From assembly GCF_042242105.1 (NCBI RefSeq), contig NC_092024.1:2114001-2178000 (forward strand): 64,000 nucleotides of DNA, read 5' to 3'. The position numbers and the translations under genes are program-made. Positions 18,897-36,899 of the stretch are shown here, piece by piece (position 1 is the stretch's first letter; the number at the start of each line of letters is the position of its first letter). This DNA is from Pempheris klunzingeri. Taxonomy: Eukaryota > Chordata > Actinopteri > Acropomatiformes > Pempheridae. The notes beneath the pieces were generated by a model. It saw only the letters and a program-made list of their open reading frames with translations. It made no database searches and had not been told where the DNA came from.

Positions 18897-21434
18897 ATGG
18901 GGACGGTGGAGATATTCCTTTGTGTTCTCTTTGGACATTTTATTGCTGCTCAGTCAGTAATAAAAGAGCAGGATGTCACGTTTCCACAGGAGATTCCAGG
19001 ATTCTTTGAGAATTTCATGCCCTTTCCATTTAAAAGAAACTTTGATTTCACTCCATATGACACCATCTTCAGCTCATGGCGGACCAGGACTCCTGACTTC
19101 CACATGCTGGCTGCGTCTCCTCCCATCATGAATGTTCCCAAAGTAGAGGTGTTCTGCGATGACTCTGAGCTAACTCTGCTGGTGGATAAGAGGTCCAACG
19201 GCGTCGCACTGACTGCAGAGGACGTGCAGTTGGGAGACGGCTGCTATAGCAATGGAGAGCTACCAAACCAATTTGTCCTCACTTACAGTCTGGACAAGTG
19301 TGGAACGACGCGTGTGGTGAACTAACCAGACTCTCCACCAGTTAATTTACCCCCACAGCTTTTTGTGAGGATCTCCTGACACTATTCTCTCTTACAGGTG
19401 CAGAACGGCTTGGAGATGTTCACCAACACTCTCCACTTGAATCTCAAAGCTCCCCTCAACTGGTGGCAAACTCCAACCATAGGACACATCTCCTGCATCC
19501 CAAAGAGGTGCATCTATTGCTCTACCAAAACATTTGCATGTTGTGATGAATACTAAAGGGGAATGCATGTTTCTTCAGGCCGTATGATAATTCAGTGTCT
19601 GTCTCAACGGTGCCTTCTGAGAATGGCAAGACCTTCAGCATCAAAGCCATGAAGTGTGAGTACTAAAGGGAGTCAAAAATATGCCCTACAGCTGGATTCT
19701 TATTTGTAGATACAAATATTCAAATTTTCCCTGCAGCATCCTGGACCGGTGCCGCAGAGTCTAACACGTATGAAAGAGGCCAGGTTGTCAACCTCCAGGT
19801 TTCTGCCAAAATCAGGCCTGAGCAGCAGCTCTTCATCCACTCCTGTTTCGTGTCTGCATCTCCAGAGCCTCACACCAGACCGAGGCACGCAGTCATAATG
19901 AATAAAGGGTAAGCAGAGGGTCAGGAGTCGGCTGTAATGTTTGTCCATGATGTTGTAATCACCTGTGACACTGTCGCTCTCTGCCAGGTGCACGTCCCCG
20001 CTTGGCTCTTCTAATGCTGTCATACAATTCGTGGCCTCCAACAGAGCCGATGTGATTAATTTTGCTCTGAATACGTCTTATCTCATCTCTGAGGTGAAAT
20101 GATTTTTCCTCCTCTAAACTGGATTTACTGCCATGCTTCTGCTGCTCGGCTGTATGACTTTATGAACCCTCTTCCTCCCCTGAAGCTTTACGTCCACTGT
20201 AGCGTCCTCGTCTCGGACCAGGGTGTCACCTTCAGCTCTAAATCCTGCAACTATAACGTGTTCCAGTCAAGGTATTTATGTACAAAAAAGGTATATTGTG
20301 ACCTCTTCATTACTTAATCCTGAGATTCTGTTCCAGATGGGAGGACTTAAGTGGCGCTGCAGAGGTGTGCGAGTGCTGTAGCTCAAAGTGTAAAGGGCTG
20401 TCTGTCAAACACCTTCCTGAAGGTCAGTGCTTTTTTTTTTTTTTGTTTATTTGTTATTAAAAGGTGTAATGATAACTGAACTTGGTCTATTTCTGGTCTA
20501 GCTCAACAGTGGCTCACTAAGGGTGTCATTTCAGATGCCAGGGCTGTCGTCAGCATTGGCCCCTTAGTCATTGTGGACAAACAAGTAGAGAGAATTCCTC
20601 AGCCTCCCATCTCTGAACCACAAGACACCCCCAGTGCTCCAGTCGACGACTCCATGCAGTCTGATGGTGCAGCAGCTGAGGGCTCCATCCTCGCTGGTGC
20701 TTCAGTATCAAGGAACCCGTTCTCTTCTCCCCCTCGGGGTGTAGTGGTTGTGAGTCAGGACCCAGTTGTCAGACTGACCCTCTGGCTACCTGGACAGGTG
20801 CAAGGTGCTGAACACGGCAACAATGTCGGCGCAGACTCTGAAGACGGTTTGAAAGTTCAGTTCCAGGAAGATGACATGATGGCAAATGACCTTCCTGAAC
20901 TGCAACCTCCAACCACGGAGCAGGAGGCTCTTCTGAATGCACCCACAAACAAGAACGGAGACAAAAATGCAGATGAGCCAGGAGGTGAAGCTCATATGTG
21001 GGATTTGAATCTTCTTACGCTAGCTGATGGCTGGGCAATTCCTCCGCCGCTGGAAAAAGAATCCCAAAGTAACATGAGGTTTAACCCAATAAGAGATGAG
21101 CTGGCTCAAAGGCGGGCGGCTGCACCTGTGGTGACCAAAGAAGGAACGAATGATGCCCAGCCAATAATTCGCTCAAAACTTCAGTTTTCCAAAGCCATGG
21201 ACGGGTTTCAGACACTGAGTTATGAGGAAGATGTGATCAGAAGATCTGAGGCGGATGGGACTAGAGGGAAACGAGAGGCCAGCCAGAGAGGGCTGTTAAA
21301 AACCTTCCTGGATTTGTTGAGGTAACTAATCTCAGTGGCACACTTCCACTTCCAATTATTCAAATATCACTACAGTCCATGTAAATGACTAATGTATTTC
21401 TCTTGCCCTCAGGAAGATGGACAAAGCAGAATAA
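18897..21434 (+). CDS. ZP3-type zona pellucida (egg envelope) protein
   Basis: Secreted egg-envelope (chorion) protein with a ZP polymerisation module. Exons: 18897-19316, 19398-19507, 19579-19655, 19737-19908, 19988-20093, 20186-20271, 20337-20422, 20502-21321 (or 20535-21321), 21413-21434, giving 632 or 621 aa. I prefer the ATG at 18897 because a signal peptide follows directly (GTVEIFLCVLFGHFIAAQ). The ZP module runs from KVEVFCDDSELTLLV through CGTTRV, CIPKRPYDNSVSVS, FIHSCFVSASPEP and KSCNYNVF to EVCECCSSKC. A basic TRGKREA near the end looks like the furin-type site of ZP proteins, but no transmembrane segment follows. About 270 residues separate the last cysteines from the C-terminus, unusually long for ZP3. 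Which fish ZP3 subfamily it belongs to I cannot say. Confidence 0.85.
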
Positions 21435-21480
21435 TTGCATCTAAGAATATTTTTTTTTTTTTATAATGCAACCTAAAATG

Positions 21481-21486
21481 AATAAA
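21481..21486 (+). terminator. ZP3-like poly(A) signal
   Basis: AATAAA 46 bases after the stop codon. Confidence 0.6.
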
Positions 21487-21753
21487 TGTACTGAGCAATA
21501 ATCCACGTTTCTGTTTTCCTCATCATGCTATTTCCAAATGTGGGGCTGAAATTAAGCAGAGTTTTCCTCCTTTAATCCTCCCCTTCATATCTTTCTGTAC
21601 AAAACATAAATATTAAAGCACAAACAGCAGTGGCCAGTTTTCCTTCTGCAGGAGCCTCTTGTCTTCCCACCCAGATGTCGCTGTGGGGAGCCGGGCTCTG
21701 TAGTTGAGGCACTACAGTGTGCGCTCTCCCTTTTACGCCGCATGCTCAGTGTT

Positions 21754-21756
<3 letters not shown>

Positions 21757-21784
<28 letters not shown>
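21757..21784. repeat. Poly(T) tract
   Basis: About 28 T residues some 50 bases before the pabpc4 TATA box. Confidence 0.9.
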
Positions 21785-21833
21785 CTATCCCAAGTTTGAC
21801 CCTGGCCACTATTTCCTCCGCACCGCCACTCTC

Positions 21834-21839
21834 TATAAA
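21834..21839 (+). promoter_or_regulatory. pabpc4 TATA box
   Basis: TATAAA 31 bases before a pyrimidine-rich start (ctctttcccc, 21865-21874), the spacing expected of a TATA-driven start. Confidence 0.6.
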
Positions 21840-21864
21840 GTGCCCATGCTTCTCCTCACGCAGT

Positions 21865-21874
21865 CTCTTTCCCC
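21865..21874 (+). promoter_or_regulatory. Putative 5' TOP start of pabpc4 mRNA
   Basis: CTCTTTCCCC: a C followed by an unbroken pyrimidine run placed where the TATA box predicts the cap. PABP mRNAs are known TOP mRNAs under mTOR-LARP1 control. The exact cap site is inferred. Confidence 0.5.
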
Positions 21875-21914
21875 GACCACAAAACAACCGTGAGTGTCGA
21901 ACTCACTGTTCTTG

Positions 21915-22050
21915 AAAAACTTAAAATAAAAATAATATAAAAAATACAAAATCTACAAAATCTTAATAAAAACAAAGTACCTTATACTTAATAAGAAATA
22001 CAAACGTCTTAAAAAAAATAGCAAAACTTTAATTAAAAAAAAAAACACCA
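21915..22050 (+). promoter_or_regulatory. A-rich autoregulatory element of the pabpc4 5' leader
   Basis: About 136 bases of mostly A with short breaks (such as aaaaaatacaaaatctac, and an 11-A run near 22035). PABPC1 leaders carry an oligo(A) autoregulatory sequence that PABP binds to repress its own translation, and this one has the same look and place, about 290 bases before the ATG. A run of 27 or so T follows at 22131-22157. Confidence 0.65.
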
Positions 22051-22130
22051 GAAATAGAAGGCCTCGGGCTTAACCCGAAGTTCTTTTAAAGGGAGAAATA
22101 CTTCAGAAGACAGCGATTTCTATCGTGGCT

Positions 22131-22161
22131 TTTTTTTTTTTTTTTTTTTTTTTTTTTCCAG
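22131..22161 (+). promoter_or_regulatory. U-tract and acceptor-like site in the pabpc4 leader
   Basis: About 27 T residues followed directly by CCAG, a textbook 3' splice site shape. A donor-like GTGAGT lies at 21890-21895. Together they could bound an optional leader intron. The U-tract could also pair with the A-rich element upstream. Confidence 0.4.
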
Positions 22162-22303
22162 GTTTGACATTTTCTCCGAGCTGGATCAGAGCCGCAGCTG
22201 TCTCTCTTATTAGGCGAGAATTGAAACGCAGTTATTTGGACCCGTAATCCAGCTCTTACCGGCATTTCAGGTTTTTTTTTGGCGTTTTTGAGGGAAGCTC
22301 TGA

Positions 22304-29593
<7,290 letters not shown>

Positions 29594-30067
29594 AGACTGT
29601 GTGCTGTCTGAACTGGTACGATAAATTAGACAAATCATTTGTTCATGCGTGTTTAAAGTTTTGGGGCGATTATGAAAATCACTTTGTTGTTACAGGGAAC
29701 AGAAAAACAAGCAGAGATGGGGAGGGACGCGCTACACTGACTCCAATGGCCTGACTCCTCTGAACAATTACATGAAAATGAAGAAAAAAAAAGAAAATGT
29801 AATTTTAAAAATATACTTGAACATTTTGAAAAATGTTACAGTTCATAATTTTCTAGCTCTGTAATACTTTAATACACTGCATACCAAAAGCAATACTGCA
29901 AATATGCATTTGCGAATGGAGGCCCTTCCTTTTGTGGCAAAGGAGAGAAACCCATTTCTAAAAGGAAAATGATCCTTCTTCTTTTTCTTTGCTTGAAAGT
30001 TTTATGTTTGATTTGAAATAATGGACTCCTCCATCCTATCATGTTATCATGGGTGTGTGGTATTCTC

Positions 30068-30073
30068 AATAAA
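30068..30073 (+). terminator. pabpc4 poly(A) signal
   Basis: AATAAA about 475 bases after the stop. Confidence 0.65.
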
Positions 30074-30400
30074 GTGTTGATATATCAAGGTTACCACTTG
30101 TGTTAAGTGCATTTGTGTGTATCTGCACTGCAAAAGTATGCAAAATAATATTCTGCTAGATATCACGTTTTGTCTGGGCCAAATTGCTATTATTCAGGGT
30201 GTTCCTTTAACAAGCAACACAAGAGCGGAGAAGAAAACATTACATTTGCAACTTAAAAGGCCTTTCTGCACTTAAAACAGAGAAAGCTTTTCAAGAAGTA
30301 TGGAATTTATGATAGATCCTGATAGCTCATGTTTGGCTTTGAGAACACAGAATTGAAAAATGTTTTATTAATGCATTCCTGGGGTAAGTTGTCTGGAAGA

Positions 30401-30637
30401 ATGAGCCGGATTCATTCGTATAATTTATCACAGAGCTGGGATCCTTATCAAGGTCTTGGAGAGTGCCGAGATCCAGTGTGCCTCATCAAGTCAAAGGGAC
30501 AAAAACACAAACCGCAGAAGGCCACTGTTAACATGGAGGACAACGAGGAAGTTGCTGATAGCATCATATCTCCTGCCAGGAGCAGGTTCCCTCAGGAATT
30601 TGTCATCGGTGAAATATTTGAAATAACTGAAAAGTAA
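30401..30637 (+). CDS. Unassigned small ORF (78 aa)
   Basis: I do not recognise this product. From ATG 30401 it reads MSRIHSYNLSQSWDPYQGLG through a basic stretch (KSKGQKHKPQK) and an acidic one (MEDNEEVAD) to FVIGEIFEITEK and TAA. The frame stays open upstream to an ATG at 30329. Residue use looks protein-like, and AATAAA follows at 30730-30735, 93 bases after the stop. No signal peptide, membrane segment or cysteine pattern is seen. It could be a small single-exon gene, a last exon whose partners I missed, a relic, or chance. It lies between the pabpc4 3' end and the ppie promoter. Confidence 0.3.
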   Translation: MSRIHSYNLSQSWDPYQGLGECRDPVCLIKSKGQKHKPQKATVNMEDNEEVADSIISPARSRFPQEFVIGEIFEITEK

Positions 30638-31660
30638 AGTGAATAAGTCAATACTAACTTTTGGGCTGCCAGGTTGTCAAAACTCCATTTGCCTGGTTAT
30701 GATGTGTGTAGAACTAAATGCTAAAGAGTAATAAAGGCTTTTACAGCTATCCATCAAGTCTGTAGTTTAAATGTTATTTAGCTGCTGTTTGACAGTTTTT
30801 GGTCCACATTCTCTGCAGCAGTTTTCCAGAGGGTCAGGTCGAATGGAGAGGTCTGCATGAAAAACTGCAGCGCTAAAGAAGTGCCATGCTGGTGGAAGAT
30901 AAACACCAACATGGCAAACCAAAAGTCACTCTTATTATTAATACCTTCTAACTGTTCTATAGATAAATAATTCATTAACTATTCACAATGACATTAGTTA
31001 TTCTCCATAAACTCTTTATAATGGGCACCTTATTAGAAAATGGAGGCCAAAATATTCTTCAGCTCTTTATTAACAGATATTTAAACATGTCACAGTAAGA
31101 TGAACACAGGTAAATAATACAATGAATGATGGCCATATTCCATTTAGCTGCTTCAGGGTCAGGTTTCCAGTATTGTTCATGTTGGCTCGCTGTCACACTG
31201 TCATGGCTCACTGGGACACTTGATCATAATCGAGCAATCATTAAGGATATTATTAACACCCGTGCCTTTTCTGCTATGACAAGCCAAAATATGTGCTTTG
31301 GAACAAGTCCTTAACTGCCACCATTCATTTTATCCTTTACACCTGTGCCTATAACATGAGGATGCAGGTAAATTTAATTACCACTGTACAATGTAGGGTT
31401 GTGCAACGACATGTGGGTTGTAGATCCTTCCTGCCACACACACTGTAGAGTTTTAAGTCAAATATAGACCTACTACACTAAACTCTAGTAACCCTGCTGC
31501 CCTGTAATCAGCTAGAAAACAGAAATGTAACCTCAATAATAATATTAATATTTGAAAATGGCTACAAACAAACTATGTTACTAGTAAAACTGTCGTGATA
31601 ACCTGCTAAATGTTTATTGTGAAGGTGTAAGAAGGTGAACGTGGAGTGCTGACAGCCTCC

Positions 31661-31676
31661 TCCCACAGGGGGCGCT
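31661..31676 (+). promoter_or_regulatory. CTCF-like motif near the ppie promoter
   Basis: TCCCACAGGGGGCGCT, ten of twelve matches to CCASYAGRKGGC by eye. A motif match only. Confidence 0.3.
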
Positions 31677-31707
31677 ACACGGTACTTGAGGCTTCAGAGC
31701 CTCCGCA

Positions 31708-31712
31708 CCAAT
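31708..31712 (+). promoter_or_regulatory. CCAAT box of ppie
   Basis: CCAAT 41 bases before the start codon. No TATA box is seen. Confidence 0.4.
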
Positions 31713-31752
31713 GAGGAGCCGCTGGGGTCACAGTTGAAGGGTTAAATCCAAT

Positions 31753-34700
31753 ATGGCGGCTAACAAACGAGTGCTGTATGTTGGTGAGTTGATGCTTCTT
31801 TTAATGAAAAATAAGTAAAAGTTGTATTGTTTCAGTAAAGCTAGCCTGAGCAATAAGGATAAAGTCTTATAGCAAATTAAATTAGACTTAAATAGAAATA
31901 TATAAAGCGCACGGCATTTAAAAAAGAAAAAAAAAAACATACGGAAAGATTTAGCCGGTAAAACACAGTTTACCCACGAGTGTAGCATGTCCCGGTGTGT
32001 GATGAGCTCTGAGTACATGAAGAAATACAGAATAAAGAGCTTTATTCTCGGGAACTCGGCACCCAACTGGCTCTTTAGTCTCAAAGGTAACATGAAGACC
32101 TGCCCTGATATCCGCTCCTGTAGATCTGCACACAAACAAACCGTGTAACCACGAGGCTTCTGTCTCTGTCGGTACCTGTCCATCAGCTCGGTCTGTCGGT
32201 ACCTGTCCATCAGCTCGGTCTGTCGGTACCTGTCCGTCAGCTCGGTCTGTCGGTACCTGTCCGTCAGCTCGGTCTGTCGGTACCTGTCCGTCAGCTCGGT
32301 CTGTCGGTACCTGTCCATCAGCTCAGTCTGTCGGTACCTGTCCATCAGCACAGTCTGTCAGTACCTGTCCATCAGCTGAGTCTGTCAGTACCTGTCCATC
32401 AGCTGAGTCTGTCAGTACCTGTCCATCAGCACAGTCTGTCAGTACCTGTCCATCAGCTGAGTCTGTCAGTACCTGTCCATCAGCTGAGTCTGTCAGTACC
32501 TGTCCATCAGCTGAGTCTGTCAGTACCTGTCCATCAGCACAGTCTGTCAGTACCTGTCCATCAGCTGAGTCTGTCAGTACCTGTCCATCAGCTCAGTCTG
32601 TCAGTACCTGTCCATCAGCACAGTCTGTCAGTACCTGTCCATCAGCTGAGTCTGTCAGTACCTGTCCATCAGCACAGTCTGTCAGTACCTGTCCATCAGC
32701 TGAGTCTGTCAGTACCTGTCCATCAGCTGAGTCTGTCAGTACCTGTCCATCAGCACAGTCTGTCAGTACCTGTCCATCAGCTGAGTCTGTCAGTACCTGT
32801 CCATCAGCTCAGTCTGTCAGTACCTGTCCATCAGCTGAGTCTGTCAGTACCTGTCCATCAGCACAGTCTGTCAGTACCTGTCCATCAGCTGAGTCTGTCA
32901 GTACCTGTCCATCAGCTCAGTCTGTCAGTACCTGTCCATCAGCACAGTCTGTCAGTACCTGTCCATCAGCTGAGTCTGTCAGTACCTGTCCATCAGCTCA
33001 GTCTGTCAGTACCTGTCCATCAGCTGAGTCTGTCAGTACCTGTCCATCAGCACAGTCTGTCAGTACCTGTCCATCAGCTGAGTCTGTCAGTACCTGTCCA
33101 TCAGCTCAGTCTGTCAGTACCTGTCCATCAGCACAGTCTGTCAGTACCTGTCCATCAGCTGAGTCTGTCAGTACCTGTCCATCAGCACAGTCTGTCAGTA
33201 CCTGTCCATCAGCTGAGTCTGTCAGTACCTGTCCATCAGCACAGTCTGTCAGTACCTGTCTGTCAGTACCTGTCCATCAGCTCAGTCTGTCAGTACCTGT
33301 CCATCAGCACAGTCTGTCAGTACCTGTCCATCAGCTCAGTCTGTCAGTACCTGTCTGTCAGTACCTGTCCATCAGCTCAGTCTGTCGGTACCTGTCCATC
33401 AGCTCAGACTGTCCGTGTGTGTCTCCATCAGGCGGCCTGGCAGAGGAGGTGGACGAGAAGGTGTTGCACGCTGCCTTTATTCCGTTTGGAGACATCACTG
33501 ACATCCAGATCCCGTTAGACTATGAAACAGGTAAGAGCAGGAGTTCTGCTGCACTGTGGGCAAGATGGATGTTAACATGTATTAATGTGTCCTATGTTTC
33601 ACTTTCAGAAAAGCACAGAGGATTTGCCTTCATTGAGTTTGAACTGGCAGAGGTGTGTACTGGTTAAGAATAAGAATGACTTTATTTATCCTGGAGGAAA
33701 CTGTTGTGCCAGAGTGCGGTACAGAGGTCAAGTCACAACAATACAAAATATTGAAATACAAAATTGAACAGAAACTTAGACACAATAAAATACAGTTAAA
33801 TTAAATAGTCTGTCCCTTTTTTAAAACAAAAAGTACAGATTGAAAAGTGTCACAGTGTGTGAGGTGAAGTGTGCAAAGTCAGTGAAACTATACAGAATAG
33901 AATACTTTAACAATTAAATATGATATGTGTGTGTTATAGTAATGTTGTAAAGTTAAGCTGCTATATCCTAATAATAACCCAATAAAGATGGTAGTCTGAA
34001 TGAGATCGATTGCTATGCCGACACATTTACATCTACTTTTATGACACCTCTTCCACGACACATCTACTTTTATATACAGCTGTAAAACATTTTTAATACT
34101 ACCAGCATAAGAGCAAGACTGTGAATGAATATGAACATGAACATGAATATGAATTGATCGTTTAGAACAAGGTTAGTGGTGGTCTGACTGGTGAATTCAT
34201 GTTAACACGGTTGGTGATTGCTACATAGTGTGATTTTAATGCTTAATCTTTATGTGCTGACGACTTCTTTATGCCCTTTATCTTTTTGTAGGATGCTGCA
34301 GCAGCTATTGATAACATGGTAAGTGGATCACACTGCAGTACATAATGTTGGTGAGGTTTTATTCCTGTTTCTGAGACCTAGTAGTATACCCATAAAGTTT
34401 AAAAGAATTAGCTTCCTGTTTAAAATGTTGATATTTGGGTTTTTTTTCTTCTTTTTTTTTTCTGCTAGAATGAGTCTGAGCTCTTTGGACGGACGATCCG
34501 AGTCAACACCGCCAAGCCCATGAGAATCAAAGAAGGTTCCTCTCGACCAGGTGATTGATGGAAACCTGTCTATAGAAGCCTACACAGTCATTTAAATCCT
34601 TGGTACTGATCCCAACACTGCTTTTTGTTCAGTGTGGTCGGACGATGATTGGCTGAAGAAGTTCTCTGGGAAGACCGCAGAGGAGGCTGAGGGGGAGGCA

Positions 34701-36693
34701 GCGGCTGGAGAAACGACAACAACCTCACAGGAGGTGGCGTGGCTTCCTTTTTAGAGGTTTTTGGTGCTTCAGACTCTTAACAATGTTATGATTGTGACAT
34801 AAGAATGATTTGCTCTTGCAGGCTGAGCCCCCAGCTAAAAAGGGCAGAGTTAATCCTCAGGTGTACATGGACGTCAAGATTGGAAACAAGGCGGCAGGGA
34901 GACTACGCTTCCTGCTTCGGGCTGACATCGTTCCCATGACAGCAGGTGTGTACGCTGTGTGCGGCAGGTCTAAAATTTGTACTGTAACTGCAGTGTTAAA
35001 GGGTAACTCTGGTGTTTTTAAACCTGGCAAACGGGCTGTGATGTAACCCTTCGGGTCAGTTGAACCAGATCAAAGTATGTTTACCAAAAGTGCTTATCTT
35101 TATCACTGAAACGCTTAGATTGATATTCGAACTGTCTGACAACATTATGGAAAGGATCCCGACAGAAACAGTTGTTGTATCACACTATTCAAACCCACCA
35201 GACTCCCCCCAAAAAAAGAGTAATTTTACCTCGGATAACACCGGAGCGGCTGGTCTACTGCTGCCCACTTGTTTGTGTTATGGAGTGTTACAAGAATATT
35301 CGGTTAGATCTAAACTAATTCTTTATAACACCAAGGTCACACAATAACACAAACAAGCTAACTGATCGGCACAGCAGTAGACTAGCAACTCCTATTTAAA
35401 ATGACTGTTTTTGTCACTGGAGTCTGGTGGCTTTGACCAGAGCGATATAACGGCTGTTTCTGCTTAAACAAAACAGGACTGTCTCTGTTTCTGTAATGTT
35501 GTCAGATTAACGACAACATGCACTTTTAGTGGATGGGCTCTGATTAGGCACAGTTGTCCCAAAGCATTACATTTCAGCCATTGTAGCTTATATTGCAGGC
35601 TGTTCTCGGATGCCAGCAGAGGCGATCTGCGGGACCAGTTCCAAAAGTTTTGTACTTATAAGTCATTTCCAACCCAAAATAGCCCAGGTATAAAAATACT
35701 GGAGTTGTCCTTTAAGTCTGCTTGCAGAAATAATTTTAAAAACGTACTAAAATGAATCCTGATGGAGCAAAAGAAGACAAGTGTTTAATTATATCTCCCC
35801 CTCACATTATATCTCAGTTGGCAGACAGTGACAACTCTTTTTACTACTTCTCTAGAGAATTTCCGCTGCTTGTGCACGCATGACAAGGGCTTTGGCTTTA
35901 AGGGCAGCAGCTTTCATCGCATCATCCCTCAGTTTATGTGCCAAGGAGGTGACTTCACCAACCACAACGGCACCGGTGGAAAATCCATCTACGGCCGGAA
36001 GTTTGATGATGAAAACTTTGTCCTCAAACACACAGCTCCGGGTGAGTAGTTTTACGAAGAGCTGTGGGAGGAGTGTTTGGTCTCTGTGTGAATGAGCCTC
36101 ATGGTTTAGGTTTGTTAGCAGATCCTGAGGATAAGTGGTTAAATGTCATCTCTCATGCTCACAGGGCAGCTCTCCATGGCCAACTCTGGGGCAAACACTA
36201 ACGGCTCTCAGTTCTTCATCACCACTGACAAAACGGACTGGCTGGATGGCAAACATGTGGTGTTTGGAGAGCTGGTGGAGGGGATGGACGTGCTCCGTGC
36301 AATGGAGGTACTGAGATGGCGAAATGTTTCATTTAAATAATGTATGTTTTTTTGTTTTATACAAATAACACAATCACAGATTTCTAATTCACAATGAAAC
36401 AAAGGCCTAAAATCACTCAAAACAAAACTGCTCTTAATCAAAGTGCCCTTGAACTATGTCATTATTACTTACTTCTTGTGCTCCATGTAAATAAAGCTTG
36501 ACCAAAGCAACGGAAACCAACTGGCAAACTGTTGTTTCAAGAAGATTTAAAAAATGTAAAATCAATTAGGTTTTTATTTTAGCGTGTGACTGCTGTATCT
36601 TTTAAATCTGGTTTCTGTCCACAGGCTCAGGGGTCAAAGGACGGCAAGCCAAAGCAGAAAGTCATCATCTCTGACTGTGGGGAGTACGTGTGA
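31753..36693 (+). CDS. ppie: Peptidyl-prolyl isomerase E (cyclophilin E)
   Basis: Nuclear cyclophilin (Cyp33) of the spliceosome with an RNA-binding domain; its human orthologue also binds the MLL1 third PHD finger. Ten exons: 31753-31783, 33432-33530, 33609-33652, 34292-34318, 34469-34550, 34633-34733, 34822-34945, 35856-36041, 36165-36307, 36625-36693, giving 301 aa, the human length. An RRM spans about residues 6-84 ([29 protein letters not shown]). A linker rich in Glu, Ala and Thr follows, then the cyclophilin domain from VYMDVKIGN with [15 protein letters not shown] (catalytic Arg, Phe) and [11 protein letters not shown]. The end DCGEYV equals the human one. Exon 4 has only 27 bases. 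Intron 1 carries the large minisatellite and intron 7 a MITE. Confidence 0.95.
32158..33411 (+). repeat. 27-bp minisatellite in ppie intron 1
   Basis: About 46 tandem copies of a 27-bp unit (cagctgagtctgtcagt + acctgtccat). Variants differ mainly at two places: agctgag, agctcag, agcacag or agctcgg, and gtcagt or gtcggt. The gtcggt form clusters at the 5' end, and shortened units with 'cctgtctgtcag' occur near 33255 and 33350. It ends about 20 bases before exon 2. Because 27 is a multiple of three, it leaves a repetitive minus-strand ORF (LMDRYRQTE)n that I take as an artefact. Confidence 0.97.
33665..33960. repeat. Retroposon-like teleost repeat in ppie intron 3
   Basis: Begins 'taagaatgactttatttatc' then 'ctggaggaaactgttgtgcc', matching a common teleost repeat tail, followed by A-rich DNA. 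Class and borders are uncertain. Confidence 0.45.
34996..35715. mobile_element. piggyBac-like MITE in ppie intron 7
   Basis: Left end TTAAAGGGTAACTCTGG and right end CCAGTA-type inverse finishing GTTGTCCTTTAA agree over about 30 bases with a handful of mismatches. Both ends carry TTAA. The interior is partly inverted too ('acagaaacagttgttgtatc' against 'atataacggctgtttctgc'). It is 720 bp and non-coding, and it fills most of the intron between ppie exons 7 and 8. Confidence 0.7.
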
Positions 36694-36805
36694 ACGAACA
36701 AAGAGCGTATGCTTGTTCGTATGTGTCTGAGGAGACGGTGTGTGTCTGAGTATGTTCATGGTCTTTTGTACTTTGAGCCCACTTCATCTGCCATGTAAAT
36801 ATTTC

Positions 36806-36811
36806 AATAAA
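36806..36811 (+). terminator. ppie poly(A) signal
   Basis: AATAAA 113 bases after the stop. Confidence 0.65.
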
Positions 36812-36899
36812 CACCATTTTTTTAATAAGGAAACCACAGCTTCTACTTTGTACCAATGAAATGTCACATTGATCTGTTGATTGTTGGTGTACACTTTTT

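Larger units (their letters stand above)
30640..31752. other. Intergenic before ppie
   Basis: Anonymous AT-rich DNA. Only the last 100 bases hold recognisable sites: a CTCF-like motif at 31661-31676 and a CCAAT box at 31708-31712, 41 bases before the ppie ATG. Confidence 0.5.

Noticed and set aside
31728-32351. 207-aa minus-strand ORF with LMDRYRQTE repeats
   Set aside because: Produced by the 27-bp minisatellite, whose unit is nine codons long. It overlaps the ppie promoter and exon 1 and shows no other coding sign.
32158-33411. CRISPR-like array
   Set aside because: Units abut with no unique spacers, and the sequence is an intron in a vertebrate gene. It is a minisatellite.
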